A stretch of DNA of 64,000 nt, taken from NCBI GenBank assembly GCA_947591315.1, contig CANQDD010000006.1:40867-104866 (forward strand), in the 5' to 3' direction. Made by a program: the position numbers and the translations under genes. The notes under the pieces were generated by a model, which worked only from the letters and a program-made list of their open reading frames with translations, was not told the DNA's origin and made no database searches. Below are positions 54,157 to 61,929 of this stretch, in pieces. The DNA is from an uncultured Clostridia bacterium (GTDB lineage Bacteria > Bacillota > Clostridia > UBA1381). Position 1 is the stretch's first letter, and each line of letters begins with the position of its first letter.

Positions 54157-54684
54157 TCAGTTCGCGACCTTTACCATGCTGTGGCGCACGACGCGTCCGT
54201 CCTTGTATTCGTAGCCCTTCATAAGCTCCTCCACGACGGTGTTGTCGTCTATCGTTTCGTCCTCGACGTGCATTACCGCGTTGTGAAGGTTCGGGTCGAA
54301 CTGTTCGCCCTCGGCTTTTATCGGCTTTACACCGAGCTTTTCGAGCGTTTCGCCGAATTGCTTCAAAACCATTTCGACACCCTCTTTAAGCTTTACCGCG
54401 TCCTCGGACTCGACCTCGGTTTTAAGCGCCCTCTCTAAGTTGTCGCCTATCGGAAGTATCGCCGCCGCCGCGTCTATAACCGCGTCGCCGTAACGCATAT
54501 CCTTCTCGCGCTGACTGCGCTTTCGGAAATTGTCAAACTCGGCGTACAGACGCATATATTTATCGGTCTGCTCCTTTAATTTGTCCTCGGCGGACGTTTC
54601 CGCGGTTTCAGCCGCTTCGGAGGTTTCCTTTACCTCCTCCGCCTCGCTTTGCTGCGCGTTTTCCGCCTTTTCCTTTTCACTCAT
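54157..54684 (-). CDS. grpE: Nucleotide exchange factor GrpE
   Basis: 175 residues. An acidic disordered N-terminus (about 1-30), a long coiled-coil helix (DKYMRLYAEFDNFRKRSQRE), and the beta-wing (NTVVEELMKGYEYKDGRVVR). It ejects ADP from DnaK. Lies 21 bp behind hrcA. Confidence 0.96.
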   Translation of the reverse strand: MSEKEKAENAQQSEAEEVKETSEAAETAETSAEDKLKEQTDKYMRLYAEFDNFRKRSQREKDMRYGDAVIDAAAAILPIGDNLERALKTEVESEDAVKLKEGVEMVLKQFGETLEKLGVKPIKAEGEQFDPNLHNAVMHVEDETIDDNTVVEELMKGYEYKDGRVVRHSMVKVAN

Positions 54685-54705
54685 TTATACGGTATTCTCC
54701 TTTCC

Positions 54706-55737
54706 TTAACTGCCGTTCATGTAGTAGTTTACAAGTTTTTCTATCTCATTTGAAATTAAATCGAGACTGGCGAACACCTTTGAATAGTTCATTCGCTTAG
54801 GCCCTATGACCGTCAGCTTGCCCGCTCCACCGGACGGCAGAGTGTAGTTCATGCTGACGAGCGAGCTGTCCTGTAAAATTTCAAAATCGTTTTCCTTGCC
54901 TATCGTGGCATTGATACCCTCGCCCGTGTCGGCTGCGGCGAGCTTTTTGAGCTTCTCCCTGTCGTCGAGGAACGACAGCATATCGCGCGCCTTCTCAACG
55001 TCGGCAAATTCGGGGTAGCGCAGAATTGAATTCGCGTTCGTGACGTATATCTCCGTTTCCGCGTCAGCCGTTACCGTGTCGTACAGGCAGTCGAGTATTT
55101 TGTCAAGCGCGCTGTCCTTTATAAATCCCTTCGCGCTGTCCTTTATTCCCTCGATGGTGTCTCGTGTGACCCCGCGCGGTTTCATGCCCGCGAGCGACTT
55201 GTTTATTAGCTGCGCAAGTCTTTCGCAGCCTTCGCCCGACAAGCTGACGTTCACCGACGCGTTCCTTACCCTGCGCGTCACGACAATCAGCATGACAGTG
55301 TGGCTTTCGACCGCCACAACGTCAACCTTTTTAATCTCGCTGTCGTCGTCCTTCGGCGCGGATATTACCGTGGTGTACTCGGTGAGGTTCGAGGCTATCG
55401 CGCCCGCGTAGCGTATGAGCTTATCGAGAAGGCTCACGCGGCTTTCAAGCATGCTTTGAAGCTGCGCCACCGCGTCCATGCCTATTTTGTAGTCGCGCAT
55501 AAGCGAGTTTACGTAGAAGCGGTAGCCCTCGTCCGACGGTATTCTGCCCGCCGAGGTGTGGGGCTGGATCAGGTAGCCCATTTCCTCTAAATCCGCCATT
55601 TCGTTGCGTATTGTCGCGCTCGAAAGTCCGAGATTTTCTTTTTTTGAGATTGCGCGCGAGCCGACCGGCTCCGCCGTACCGATGTATTCGTCAATGATTG
55701 CCTGAAGGATTTTCTTTTTTCTGTCGCTTAAATCCAT
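54706..55737 (-). CDS. hrcA: Heat-inducible transcription repressor HrcA
   Basis: 343 residues. N-terminal winged helix (LSDRKKKILQAIIDEYIGTA, LSSATIRNEMADLEEMGYL) and the GAF-like HrcA domain. It represses this operon by binding CIRCE. ATG at 55737, with AAAGGACGG upstream; an upstream TTG is not used. First gene of hrcA-grpE-dnaK. Confidence 0.97.
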   Translation of the reverse strand: MDLSDRKKKILQAIIDEYIGTAEPVGSRAISKKENLGLSSATIRNEMADLEEMGYLIQPHTSAGRIPSDEGYRFYVNSLMRDYKIGMDAVAQLQSMLESRVSLLDKLIRYAGAIASNLTEYTTVISAPKDDDSEIKKVDVVAVESHTVMLIVVTRRVRNASVNVSLSGEGCERLAQLINKSLAGMKPRGVTRDTIEGIKDSAKGFIKDSALDKILDCLYDTVTADAETEIYVTNANSILRYPEFADVEKARDMLSFLDDREKLKKLAAADTGEGINATIGKENDFEILQDSSLVSMNYTLPSGGAGKLTVIGPKRMNYSKVFASLDLISNEIEKLVNYYMNGS

Positions 55738-55768
55738 TTGCAATCCGTCCTTTCAATCGGTTTCTTTG

Positions 55769-55795
55769 TTAGCACTCATTCCCGTCGAGTGCTAA
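55769..55795. promoter_or_regulatory. CIRCE operator
   Basis: Perfect TTAGCACTC-N9-GAGTGCTAA, between the promoter and the hrcA start. HrcA binding site for heat-shock control. Confidence 0.98.
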
Positions 55796-55802
55796 CAAGT
55801 AT

Positions 55803-55831
55803 AAGATACCATTATTATACGGAAAAGTCAA
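55803..55831 (-). promoter_or_regulatory. Promoter of hrcA-grpE-dnaK
   Basis: Minus strand TTGACT, 17 bp, TATCTT, directly upstream of CIRCE. Confidence 0.75.
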
Positions 55832-55854
55832 GCGGTTCATTCAACTTTTAACAA

Positions 55855-55876
55855 ATTATTCATAAATTATATGGAA
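55855..55876. repeat. Left attachment-site repeat (att)
   Basis: 22 bases beginning ATTATTCATAAATT and ending ATGGAA, identical to 61538-61559. It lies 24 bp upstream of the hrcA promoter and about 90 bp from the integrase stop. Confidence 0.75.
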
Positions 55877-55948
55877 TTATTTGGGTTGTGTTGTTAAACT
55901 TGATAGATATGCGGTTTTTGGACACCTGATTTGCTGCGGAAAATATAC

Positions 55949-55962
55949 TTGACATACTTTTT
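55949..55962. repeat. Candidate integrase arm-type site (left)
   Basis: TTGACATACTTTTT, repeated exactly at 61376-61389 and in part (TTGACATACTT) at 61388-61398, the same orientation, inside both att copies. Confidence 0.45.
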
Positions 55963-56780
55963 TATTTCCAAAAGTTATTCATCGTTTGAATAACGCTTTC
56001 GTTGTCCATTCGTATATCGGTATATATGCTCAATGTCATGTCTATGTTTTCGTGTCCCATCATGTATTGGACGCTTTTTAACGGTACGCCCGCATATATT
56101 AGGTCAGTGGCACAATTATGTCGTAGATAGTGTGGGGTTATTGCCGTTGATTGATTGTCCGGCATATATTTGTTTATTTTTTTCAGAGTGGCTTTCCACC
56201 TATAATAAAACGTAGTAGTGGATACGTTATTTCCTTGCGACGTAACAAACATTCTGTTGTCTGAATCTTTTATAGTTGAGAGGTACTCTGTTAAAATATC
56301 GCTCAGCCGTTCGCATATTACCACTGTGCGCACACCCGCTTTCGTCTTTGGGTGGTTTTGTACGATAGCATGTCCACGGATGTCGGCGACTAATGTCTTA
56401 TTAACCGATATTGTTCTGTTGTCCAAGTCTACATCATCTACCGTCAGCGCAAGTATTTCGTTACGTCTCAATCCAGCGTAATACGCTATACCTACGAACG
56501 CCTTTTCAAAATTGTTAAAAATCTCAAATGCTTGTAAAAGCGCGCTTCGCTCGGTATCTGTCAAACCCCGCCTGCGTCCAATGTTTATTTTGGGAACAGT
56601 CGCTTGTTCAGCAATATTGATATTCGCAAAACGATTATTAATTGCGAATCTATATATGCGTTTCAGGAATCCTGATAGATTTCTGATTGATGCGACCACG
56701 CCTCGTTCGTACAAGTCCGCATATGTTATCTGAAATTGCCGATAAACGGTATCTGGCTTATTCCCCCACCGTGAGCACAA
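55962..56780 (-). pseudogene. Tyrosine recombinase (phage integrase), N-terminally truncated
   Basis: Open frame of 272 codons. A partial core-binding domain (YADLYERGVVASIRNLSGFL) leads to a complete catalytic domain: Arg in YYAGLRRNEILAL, His-x-x-Arg in TPHYLRHNCATD, His in MMGHENIDMTLSIY with Tyr as nucleophile. Full integrases of this type are about 370-400 residues, so roughly 100 residues are missing; the homologous part begins near 56750 where the phosphoesterase fragment abuts. The first ten or so codons of the frame are antisense to that fragment. Arm-site binding is probably lost. Confidence 0.82.
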
Positions 56781-57315
56781 GTGGGAACGATATGATAGTG
56801 TGCTTATCGGATTTACATATTGGTGCGGAATATGACGGATTTAGTGGCGTTTATAATTCTGAAATCGCCAAAGAACGGCTGAATGGCTATTTGAATGAGA
56901 TTATTGCAATTCAGCAGACACATAAGGCCGAGAACTGTTACACGGTTATATTAGGAGATGTACTCAGTGGATCTATTCACAAGACTATTTCAGTAACCAA
57001 CAAAGAAAATGTTATAGAACAGATTAAACTTGCCTGTGAATTGATTTCAGATTTTGTTTACAATCTTGGTCAACATTTTAAATCTGTTAAGGTTTATGCT
57101 GTTTCCGGCAACCATTCTCGTATTGATCCGAAGAAAGAAGAAGCGTTGCTGGGAGAGCGTTTGGACGCGTTAATTCCGTGGTTCGCCAAGTCAATGCTCA
57201 AAAACTGCCCCAATATCATCGTTAATGATGAGGATATGGACGATACGTTAACCACATTCTTTGTGCGAGACAAGTTATATTTTGGTGTGCATGGCGATTT
57301 TGACTCTATGAACGA
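56750..57315 (+). pseudogene. Phage metallophosphoesterase fragment
   Basis: About 188 codons. Calcineurin-like motifs are present in order: CLSDLHIGAEYD (D-x-H), ILGDVLSGSIH (GD), VSGNHSRID (GNH) and FGVHGDFDS (H-GD). The last GHxH motif and the C-terminus are missing because the reading frame runs straight into an HU fragment near 57315. The N-terminus also lacks a start with a ribosome site; the first ATG is at 56792. Probably non-functional. Confidence 0.72.
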
Positions 57316-57471
57316 GGCTTCGATATCACTGATTTCGGTACATTTGAGATAAGAGAGCGTGGTGCAAGAGCAAGGCGCAATCCTCAAACTGGGGAAGCGA
57401 TAGTGATACCTGCTTCAAAAACCGTAGGGTTTAAAGCTTCTAAGAAACTCAAAGAGGCGGTTAATGCGTAA
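57316..57471 (+). pseudogene. HU-family DNA-binding protein, C-terminal fragment
   Basis: 51 codons in a different frame from the phosphoesterase. They read [20 protein letters not shown], then [17 protein letters not shown] and KKLKEAVNA, which is the beta-arm and C-terminal helix of HU/IHF. The N-terminal 40 residues and a start codon are absent. This shows a deletion junction at about 57315. Confidence 0.8.
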
Positions 57472-57485
57472 TCATGGAGGCGACG

Positions 57486-57881
57486 ATGAAAGAGATTAAG
57501 GTTACTCCGTATGATTGCGTTGAGGACGTGGTAAAAGAAGCGTTGGCAAAGGCAAATAGACAATCGTGGTGTAGAGATATTGGCTTCGTTGGCAATGCAG
57601 ATTTCATACAAGATGTGTTGAAGGTTGTGTTGCAAAATACAGATTATGTTGTTGATGTAATCGATATAGATACATATGACTATGGTAACATATATCAACT
57701 CACCATAGACACAGAGGATTTTGTGTCTGTTTTGCCTATATCAACGGATAATGGGTATGGTAAGCCGCGTAAGTATCCGCTGGAGCAGGTACAGGTGTTT
57801 GCGCACCATGAGTCGTGTGACACGACGAAGATGTATTTGAAAAATCACGATGATGATATAATCAATAGTATGTTCTTTTAG
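57486..57881 (+). CDS. Phage hypothetical protein
   Basis: 131 residues, GGAGG 5 bp before the ATG at 57486. Acidic, with VEDVVKEALAKANRQSW at the N-terminus and a beta-rich centre (YVVDVIDIDTYDYGNIYQL). No family is recognised. The C-terminal EQVQVFAHHESCDTTKMYL has no clear motif. It is followed by AGGAGG and an ATG at 57893 that stops after eight codons, another truncated gene. The 268 bp from there to the next gene hold that stub and AT-rich DNA. Confidence 0.6.
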   Translation: MKEIKVTPYDCVEDVVKEALAKANRQSWCRDIGFVGNADFIQDVLKVVLQNTDYVVDVIDIDTYDYGNIYQLTIDTEDFVSVLPISTDNGYGKPRKYPLEQVQVFAHHESCDTTKMYLKNHDDDIINSMFF

Positions 57882-58092
57882 GAGGTAATTTTATGGAGTG
57901 TAATTTTATACAAGCTTAAGAATTTAGCAAACTTTTATCAAAATATTACCAAACTTTTTTTGATAAATTTCAAATTTTATAGATTGCCAGTGATATAGCC
58001 CGCTTTGTCGGGGAGTGGCTATGGAGGCGCGATACTGTTATTGCTTTGCCGTTCCCGAATAGGCTGTAGCCGAAAAGAAAAGCATAGACATA

Positions 58093-58120
58093 TTGACATT
58101 TTCTAAATATATGATATACT
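58093..58120 (+). promoter_or_regulatory. Promoter of the phosphoribosyltransferase-SLOG unit
   Basis: TTGACA, 16 bp, TATACT. The palindrome ACTATATATAGT (58118-58129) overlaps the -10 box and start point and may be an operator. Confidence 0.7.
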
Positions 58121-58149
58121 ATATATAGTGTATATAAGGTGGTGTTAAT

Positions 58150-58719
58150 ATGTTAAATCCCATAGAACTTATAGGCAATTGGGATGAAGGATATGCTTTA
58201 GACTATCATACTGTATCCAGTCAATATATTGGCGAAGATCCATTCGGACATAAACGTTTCAAGACTGTATATACAGATATGGGTTCTTTGTTATATCACA
58301 TGAAATATAACGGACATTATGACACATCTGAGATTATATTAAGTCAATCTCGTGATTTTTTGGACGGTTGGCTCAAAGATAAGAATATAGAGACTGTCAT
58401 TCCTGTACCTCCGTCTGTGTCACGGGGTGCGCAGCCTGTATTTATAATCGCTGAAACCATAGCGAATTATTATAATATTCCTTATTCTGAGGACATATTG
58501 GTCAAATCATCAGATGTGCAAGTAAAAAATATGGAACGCGACAATAAACAATTAAGCGGGACAATTCATGTACTGAAAAAAGCAAAACGCCCCTGTAATA
58601 TTTTGCTCATTGATGACGTGTATTCCACCGGGAGCACACTAACGGAATGCGTGCAACAGTTACGTAAAGATAGTATGATAGAAAAGATATATGTATTGAC
58701 TATTACAAAAACCAAGTAA
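58150..58719 (+). CDS. ComF-like phosphoribosyltransferase
   Basis: 189 residues. A type I PRTase fold: the PRPP loop ILLIDDVYSTGSTL (residues about 151-164), and VIPVPPSVSRGAQPVFIIAE, as in ComFC-type proteins but without their zinc finger. The N-terminal 65 residues (ALDYHTVSSQYIGEDPFG) are typical of stand-alone PRTases that sit beside SLOG-type proteins. AAGGTGG precedes the ATG. The codon use is AT-rich compared with the chromosomal genes. It is intact, with its own promoter. The substrate is unknown; a nucleotide or base salvage or signalling reaction is possible. Confidence 0.85.
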   Translation: MLNPIELIGNWDEGYALDYHTVSSQYIGEDPFGHKRFKTVYTDMGSLLYHMKYNGHYDTSEIILSQSRDFLDGWLKDKNIETVIPVPPSVSRGAQPVFIIAETIANYYNIPYSEDILVKSSDVQVKNMERDNKQLSGTIHVLKKAKRPCNILLIDDVYSTGSTLTECVQQLRKDSMIEKIYVLTITKTK

Positions 58720-58740
58720 TATAGAAAAGGAGATGAGAAG

Positions 58741-59280
58741 ATGAAAGTTTTTATTGCGGGAGCGCGGTCTGTGACATCCCTTAATAAACACGTACAAGAC
58801 CGTCTTCGTTCTATATATAAAAATGGATATGATGTGTTGCTAGGGGATTGTGTCGGAGTTGACACTGCTGTGCAGAATTTTTTCATAGGATTACATTACA
58901 ATAACATAACTGTATTTGCGAGTAATGGACATGCAAGAAATAATATTGGCAATTGGATGGTTCAAAACGTACCTGTCCCAGATAATGTTCGTGGTTTTGA
59001 CTTTTATAAGCAAAAAGATATTGCTATGGCGAATAATGCGGATTATGGTTTTATGATATGGGATGGGCAGAGCAGAGGAACGCTTAACAATATTATTAAT
59101 CTTATTCAGCAAAACAAAAAAGTATTGATTTATCTCGTTCCGGTGGATAAGATGATTGTTGTTAGCGATTTTATGCAATTGAGTACTTTGATTCGGCATT
59201 GCCCGCGTAAAACTCAAATTCAATATCAAAAATTACTTGATGCTGCGCATAAATCAACATCACAAATGTCTTTGATATAG
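58741..59280 (+). CDS. SLOG-like Rossmann nucleotide-binding protein
   Basis: 179 residues. FIAGARSVTSL at the N-terminus, DVLLGDCVGVDTAVQNFF, and ADYGFMIWDGQSRGTLNNI follow the layout of SLOG/YspA-like/DprA-like Rossmann folds that bind nucleotides or their derivatives. The C-terminal 40 residues are basic. AAAGGAG lies 8 bp ahead of the ATG, 21 bp after the PRTase stop, and a strong terminator follows. SLOG proteins occur in conflict and signalling systems; a sensor or base-releasing enzyme is conceivable. No experimental family member is known to me. Confidence 0.78.
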   Translation: MKVFIAGARSVTSLNKHVQDRLRSIYKNGYDVLLGDCVGVDTAVQNFFIGLHYNNITVFASNGHARNNIGNWMVQNVPVPDNVRGFDFYKQKDIAMANNADYGFMIWDGQSRGTLNNIINLIQQNKKVLIYLVPVDKMIVVSDFMQLSTLIRHCPRKTQIQYQKLLDAAHKSTSQMSLI

Positions 59281-59292
59281 TCTACGATACAG

Positions 59293-59321
59293 CAAACCGT
59301 TATATGCGGTTTGTTTTTTTT
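59293..59321 (+). terminator. Terminator of the PRTase-SLOG unit
   Basis: Stem CAAACCG/CGGTTTG with a 7-base loop, followed by eight Ts. Confidence 0.92.
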
Positions 59322-59396
59322 ATTTCAATATTATTCCCGAAATTTAAGCCGCACTATGGGGCGGAGAGTTGGCGGACAACAGAAAAATCCGTGGCG

Positions 59397-59437
59397 GAGG
59401 CGCGATAGGCAATGCGGGATTGCTGCGCCTCTTTTTT
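59397..59437 (+). terminator. Second terminator before the terminase fragments
   Basis: Stem GAGGCGC/GCGCCTC with inner GCAAT/ATTGC, followed by six Ts. No gene sits between it and the previous terminator. Confidence 0.82.
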
Positions 59438-59462
59438 GATTTAAAATTAGTTGTGAAGGAGG

Positions 59463-59543
59463 TGGTAAGTATAGCTACTCAAAAAGTAAAGAAAGTCCCT
59501 GCTAAAAAGACGTGTACCTCTTGCGGTAGAAGTTTGAATCTCT
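59463..59543 (+). pseudogene. Terminase small subunit, N-terminal fragment
   Basis: About 27 codons behind GGAGG: ATQKVKKVPAKKTCTSCGRS, the basic and CxxC start found in small terminase proteins. No good start codon lies at the right distance (ATA follows the ribosome site). It runs directly into the large-subunit fragment in another frame. Confidence 0.5.
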
Positions 59544-59765
59544 GTATTACGGTTTGCGGGTACATATGGTGTGTTCCCTCGTGGATGGGGAAAAACTTTT
59601 GATGAAGTGCTCGCTATGTTTGTAGTAGGCGTAAGATTCCCCGATATTGAATTGGCTTTGACAGCCCAGACGAAGGAAAACGCAGCGGAATTATTAAAGG
59701 ATAAAACAATCGAGATTATAAAATATTATCCCTTGCTTGAAAACGAATTGGTTTTTATTCTGTAG
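59544..59765 (+). pseudogene. Terminase large subunit, Walker A fragment
   Basis: About 73 codons: GVFPRGWGKTFDEVLAMF carries the Walker A of phage large terminases, then ELALTAQTKENAAELLKDK and YPLLENEL. Both ends are missing: the start is replaced by the small-subunit fragment and the rest (about 400 residues, including Walker B and nuclease) by tail-fibre sequence near 59750. Confidence 0.72.
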
Positions 59766-60418
59766 ACGGTACGCCGCAGGACGATTATTTTGTTGTCGGA
59801 AACGGCAACATTTTCAACGGAAGCCCCTCCAACGCGTTCAGAGTTGACAAAAGCGGCAAGGCATACGCCAAAGCCGCGGTTAATTCCACGGGTGCGGACT
59901 ATGCGGAGCTTTTCGAGTGGCTGGACGGCAACCCCGAAGATGAGGACAGAATAGGACTGTTCGTAACGCTCGACGGCGATAAGATACGCCTTGCGAACGC
60001 GGCGGACGAGTACATACTCGGAGCGATTTCAGGCGCGCCGGGCGTTGTCGGCAACAACCATTCGGACACGTGGCAGGGCATGTGGCTGACGGATATATAC
60101 GGCAGAGTGCAGACGCACACGGTTCACCTCGACGCGGAATATGACGGCGAGGGCAATGTTATCCGTGAGGAATGCGACATTATTGAACCGATAGTAAATC
60201 CCGATTACAACCCCGATGAAAAGTATGTTCCGCGTGAAAAGAGGCGCGAGTGGGGCATGGTCGGAATGATGGGACAGCTCACCGTGATCGACGACGGCAC
60301 CTGTGAGGTTAACGGCTGCTGCAAGGTAGCCGACGGCGGAACGGCAACAGCGAGCGAGAGCGGCTGGCGAGTAATCGCAAGAATTGACGACACGCACGTG
60401 AAGGTGCTGTTCAGGTAA
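59752..60418 (+). pseudogene. Tail fibre/spike C-terminus with Peptidase_G2 self-cleavage domain
   Basis: About 221 codons. FVVGNGNIFNGSPSNAFRVD and GKAYAKAAVNSTGADYAELF lead into the Peptidase_G2 intramolecular-chaperone domain (EWLDGNPEDEDRIGLFVTL, LGAISGAPGVVGNNHSDTWQ). The N-terminal fibre part is missing. The frame is fused to the terminase piece, out of frame. Base composition is higher in GC than the neighbouring fragments, as different phage modules often are. Confidence 0.75.
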
Positions 60419-60429
60419 AGGAGATAAAT

Positions 60430-60498
60430 ATGAAAAAGAGATTTGAGTTTTCAAAGTTATATTCAAGCGGATCGGCGAATTCACCCACACAGGATTAG
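60430..60498 (+). pseudogene. 22-codon gene stub
   Basis: AGGAGAT then ATG; MKKRFEFSKLYSSGS is the true part and the rest is read out of frame into the lysin fragment. Origin unknown. Confidence 0.4.
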
Positions 60499-60839
60499 TT
60501 ACATATGTAGACGGAGATTATTTCGAGACGGTTGAGGGTAACACTTCCGGTGCAAGCGGCATAATCGCTAACGGCGGAGGAGTTTGCGCTAAAAGTTATT
60601 ACAACTCTTCCTTGCCGGGCACGAAGTTTGTTCGCCCTGATTACGAAGCGTTTGCCACACAGGACAAGCCTGTTCACTATGCGCAGGGATTTCTGGACAG
60701 ATTGGTTGCGGCTAAGAAAATCAATAACCCTGAAATATGGTCTGACTTTGGTTCGTTTGTGACTAAGGCTCAGGCTTTGGCTCTGGTTGATACGCTGACA
60801 GGCGGCACATGGGCGTCGGAAAAAGCGGATTGCGCTTGA
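60471..60839 (+). pseudogene. CHAP-type lysin, C-terminal fragment
   Basis: About 122 codons without a start: GEFTHTGLVTYVDGDYF, ETVEGNTSGASGIIANGGGV and AKSYYNSSLPGTKF are the C-terminal part of a CHAP amidase/peptidase, with the active Cys region missing. The tail (YAQGFLDRLVAAKKINNPE, ALALVDTLTGGTWASEKAD) resembles the helical module after such domains. A stop follows at 60839, and a frame shifted by one base continues to 60960 (next entry). Confidence 0.68.
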
Positions 60840-60960
60840 TACGGAGTCTGTTTCGGACGCTATTGAAGCGGCACTTAAGGAGATCAAGACAGCGATTGAC
60901 GGTAGTTGGGATGGTTCGCAGTCTGATACTGTAGACGCTGTAGTGGAGGTGACTGCGTAA
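60831..60960 (+). pseudogene. Short out-of-frame tail after the lysin fragment
   Basis: About 42 codons (LDTESVSDAIEAALKEIKTA, IDGSWDGSQSDTVDAVVEVT). It ends in TAATG, which overlaps the start of the XhlA-like gene. Probably the end of a different small phage protein, or the lysin after a frameshift. Confidence 0.4.
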
Positions 60961-61289
60961 TGGATACACCGATTACACGTGCAGAGCACAATGAGTTCTG
61001 CCGACGCATGGAAGAAGAACACTCACGACAAAACGCGCGCATTGCGGATATTGAAGCGGGCTTGACCGAAGTACGCGCCATAAGCGTGTCAATAGAACGG
61101 TTGGCGACTAATATGGAGAACATGGCAAAAGAGCAGGAGCGTCAGGGGAGAGAGCAGGAAAAGCAAGGCGAGCGTCTTGATGCTCTTGAAGGACGTGATG
61201 GCGAGATGTGGCGCAAAGTAATAGGCTGCGTCATTACTGCGGTTATTGGTGCTGTAATTGGATTTGTGTGTTCTCGAATAGGCATGTAA
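60960..61289 (+). CDS. XhlA-like holin-associated protein
   Basis: 109 residues. A long charged coiled-coil (about 10-80, with MAKEQERQGREQEKQGERLD) and a C-terminal membrane helix (about 87-105, VIGCVITAVIGAVIGFVC) is the XhlA/hemolysin layout. In phages such proteins act with a holin in lysis. The only phage structural or lysis gene here that looks complete. It starts at the stop of the preceding fragment and has a terminator. Confidence 0.7.
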   Translation: MDTPITRAEHNEFCRRMEEEHSRQNARIADIEAGLTEVRAISVSIERLATNMENMAKEQERQGREQEKQGERLDALEGRDGEMWRKVIGCVITAVIGAVIGFVCSRIGM

Positions 61290-61295
61290 TGCAAT

Positions 61296-61332
61296 AGGGC
61301 AAGGGATTTTAGTGTCCCCTGCCCTATTTTTT
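61296..61332 (+). terminator. Terminator after the XhlA-like gene
   Basis: Stem AGGGCA-GGGA/TCCC-TGCCCT with one mismatch, then ATTTTTTA. The loop and right arm contain the 12-mer TTTAGTGTCCCC. Confidence 0.8.
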
Positions 61333-61450
61333 ACGATATTATTGTCTGTTATAGTTATAAATTACTTGACTGATTTTGACATACTTTTTGACATACTTCC
61401 ATTCGTCAGTTCCGTATAATACTGACAGTTTTCGGAGTTTTAGTGTCCCC
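61308..61450. repeat. Two further copies of the 12-base repeat
   Basis: TTTAGTGTCCCC (complement of GGGGACACTAAA) at 61308-61319 and 61439-61450, in the non-coding right end of the prophage. Confidence 0.85.
61376..61398. repeat. Candidate integrase arm-type sites (right)
   Basis: Two overlapping direct copies of TTGACATACTT, the first matching 14 bases of the left site at 55949. The 388-bp gap 61290-61677 otherwise holds a terminator, two 12-mers and the right att copy, no gene. Confidence 0.45.
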
Positions 61451-61537
61451 GTTTTTTCTTTTGTTTGATTGGCAAAAATGGCTTAACCATGCGGTTTACA
61501 GTCCACAAACAACAAACCTGCAATTTTCTATTTGTGC

Positions 61538-61559
61538 ATTATTCATAAATTATATGGAA
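61538..61559. repeat. Right attachment-site repeat (att)
   Basis: Exact second copy of the 22-bp sequence at 55855-55876. Confidence 0.75.
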
Positions 61560-61677
61560 AGTGGTTTGTTGGCGGTCATCGTATTTAACGACTTCCCTGT
61601 CATACGACTGTTGCATGGTTTTGGGTACATAAAAAGAGTTATTGCCAAATCCACAATAACTCTTAACATTTTCGATT

Positions 61678-61929
61678 CTAATATCTGTTATAAATTTGTC
61701 CTCTGTTCCCTGCGTCTGTCACCGTAATCGTAATTGTTTCGCCGTCAACAGAATATATTACCCTTGTTTTTCCGACACGCAGGCGATATAGGTTTTGATA
61801 TTTCTTCATAGCCTTAACATCTCCCGCCGGCAGCCTGTAGATAGCTTTAAGCAGCCTCTCCTGCATTTCCGGCGATTGCTTTTCAATATACCTCGCCGCT
61901 CGTTTTAATATAATGATTTTGTATTTCAT
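61678..61929 (-). CDS. RelE/ParE-family toxin
   Basis: 83 residues: YKIIILKRAARYIEKQSPEM, then a core with YRLRVGKTRVIYSVDGETI, ending DAGNRGQIYNRY. It is the compact RelE fold, with the Arg residues and the C-terminal Tyr expected of ribosome-dependent mRNA interferases. It overlaps the antitoxin stop by 4 bp. Located just outside the right att site. Confidence 0.88.
   Translation of the reverse strand: MKYKIIILKRAARYIEKQSPEMQERLLKAIYRLPAGDVKAMKKYQNLYRLRVGKTRVIYSVDGETITITVTDAGNRGQIYNRY

Larger units (their letters stand above)
55855..61559. mobile_element. Collapsed prophage remnant
   Basis: Bounded by an exact 22-bp direct repeat (55855-55876 and 61538-61559), with integrase next to the left copy. 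It contains pieces of phage genes from early, packaging, tail and lysis modules, in phage order but mostly truncated and fused end to end. A functional phage of this kind would be several times longer. One two-gene cargo unit (58093-59321) is intact. It lies in the hrcA upstream region. Confidence 0.85.

Noticed and set aside
58023..59408. GGAGGCGCGATA occurring at about 58023 and 59396, flanking the PRTase-SLOG unit
   Set aside because: Only 12 bases, one copy being part of a terminator stem; too short to argue for a recombination or insertion boundary without other evidence.
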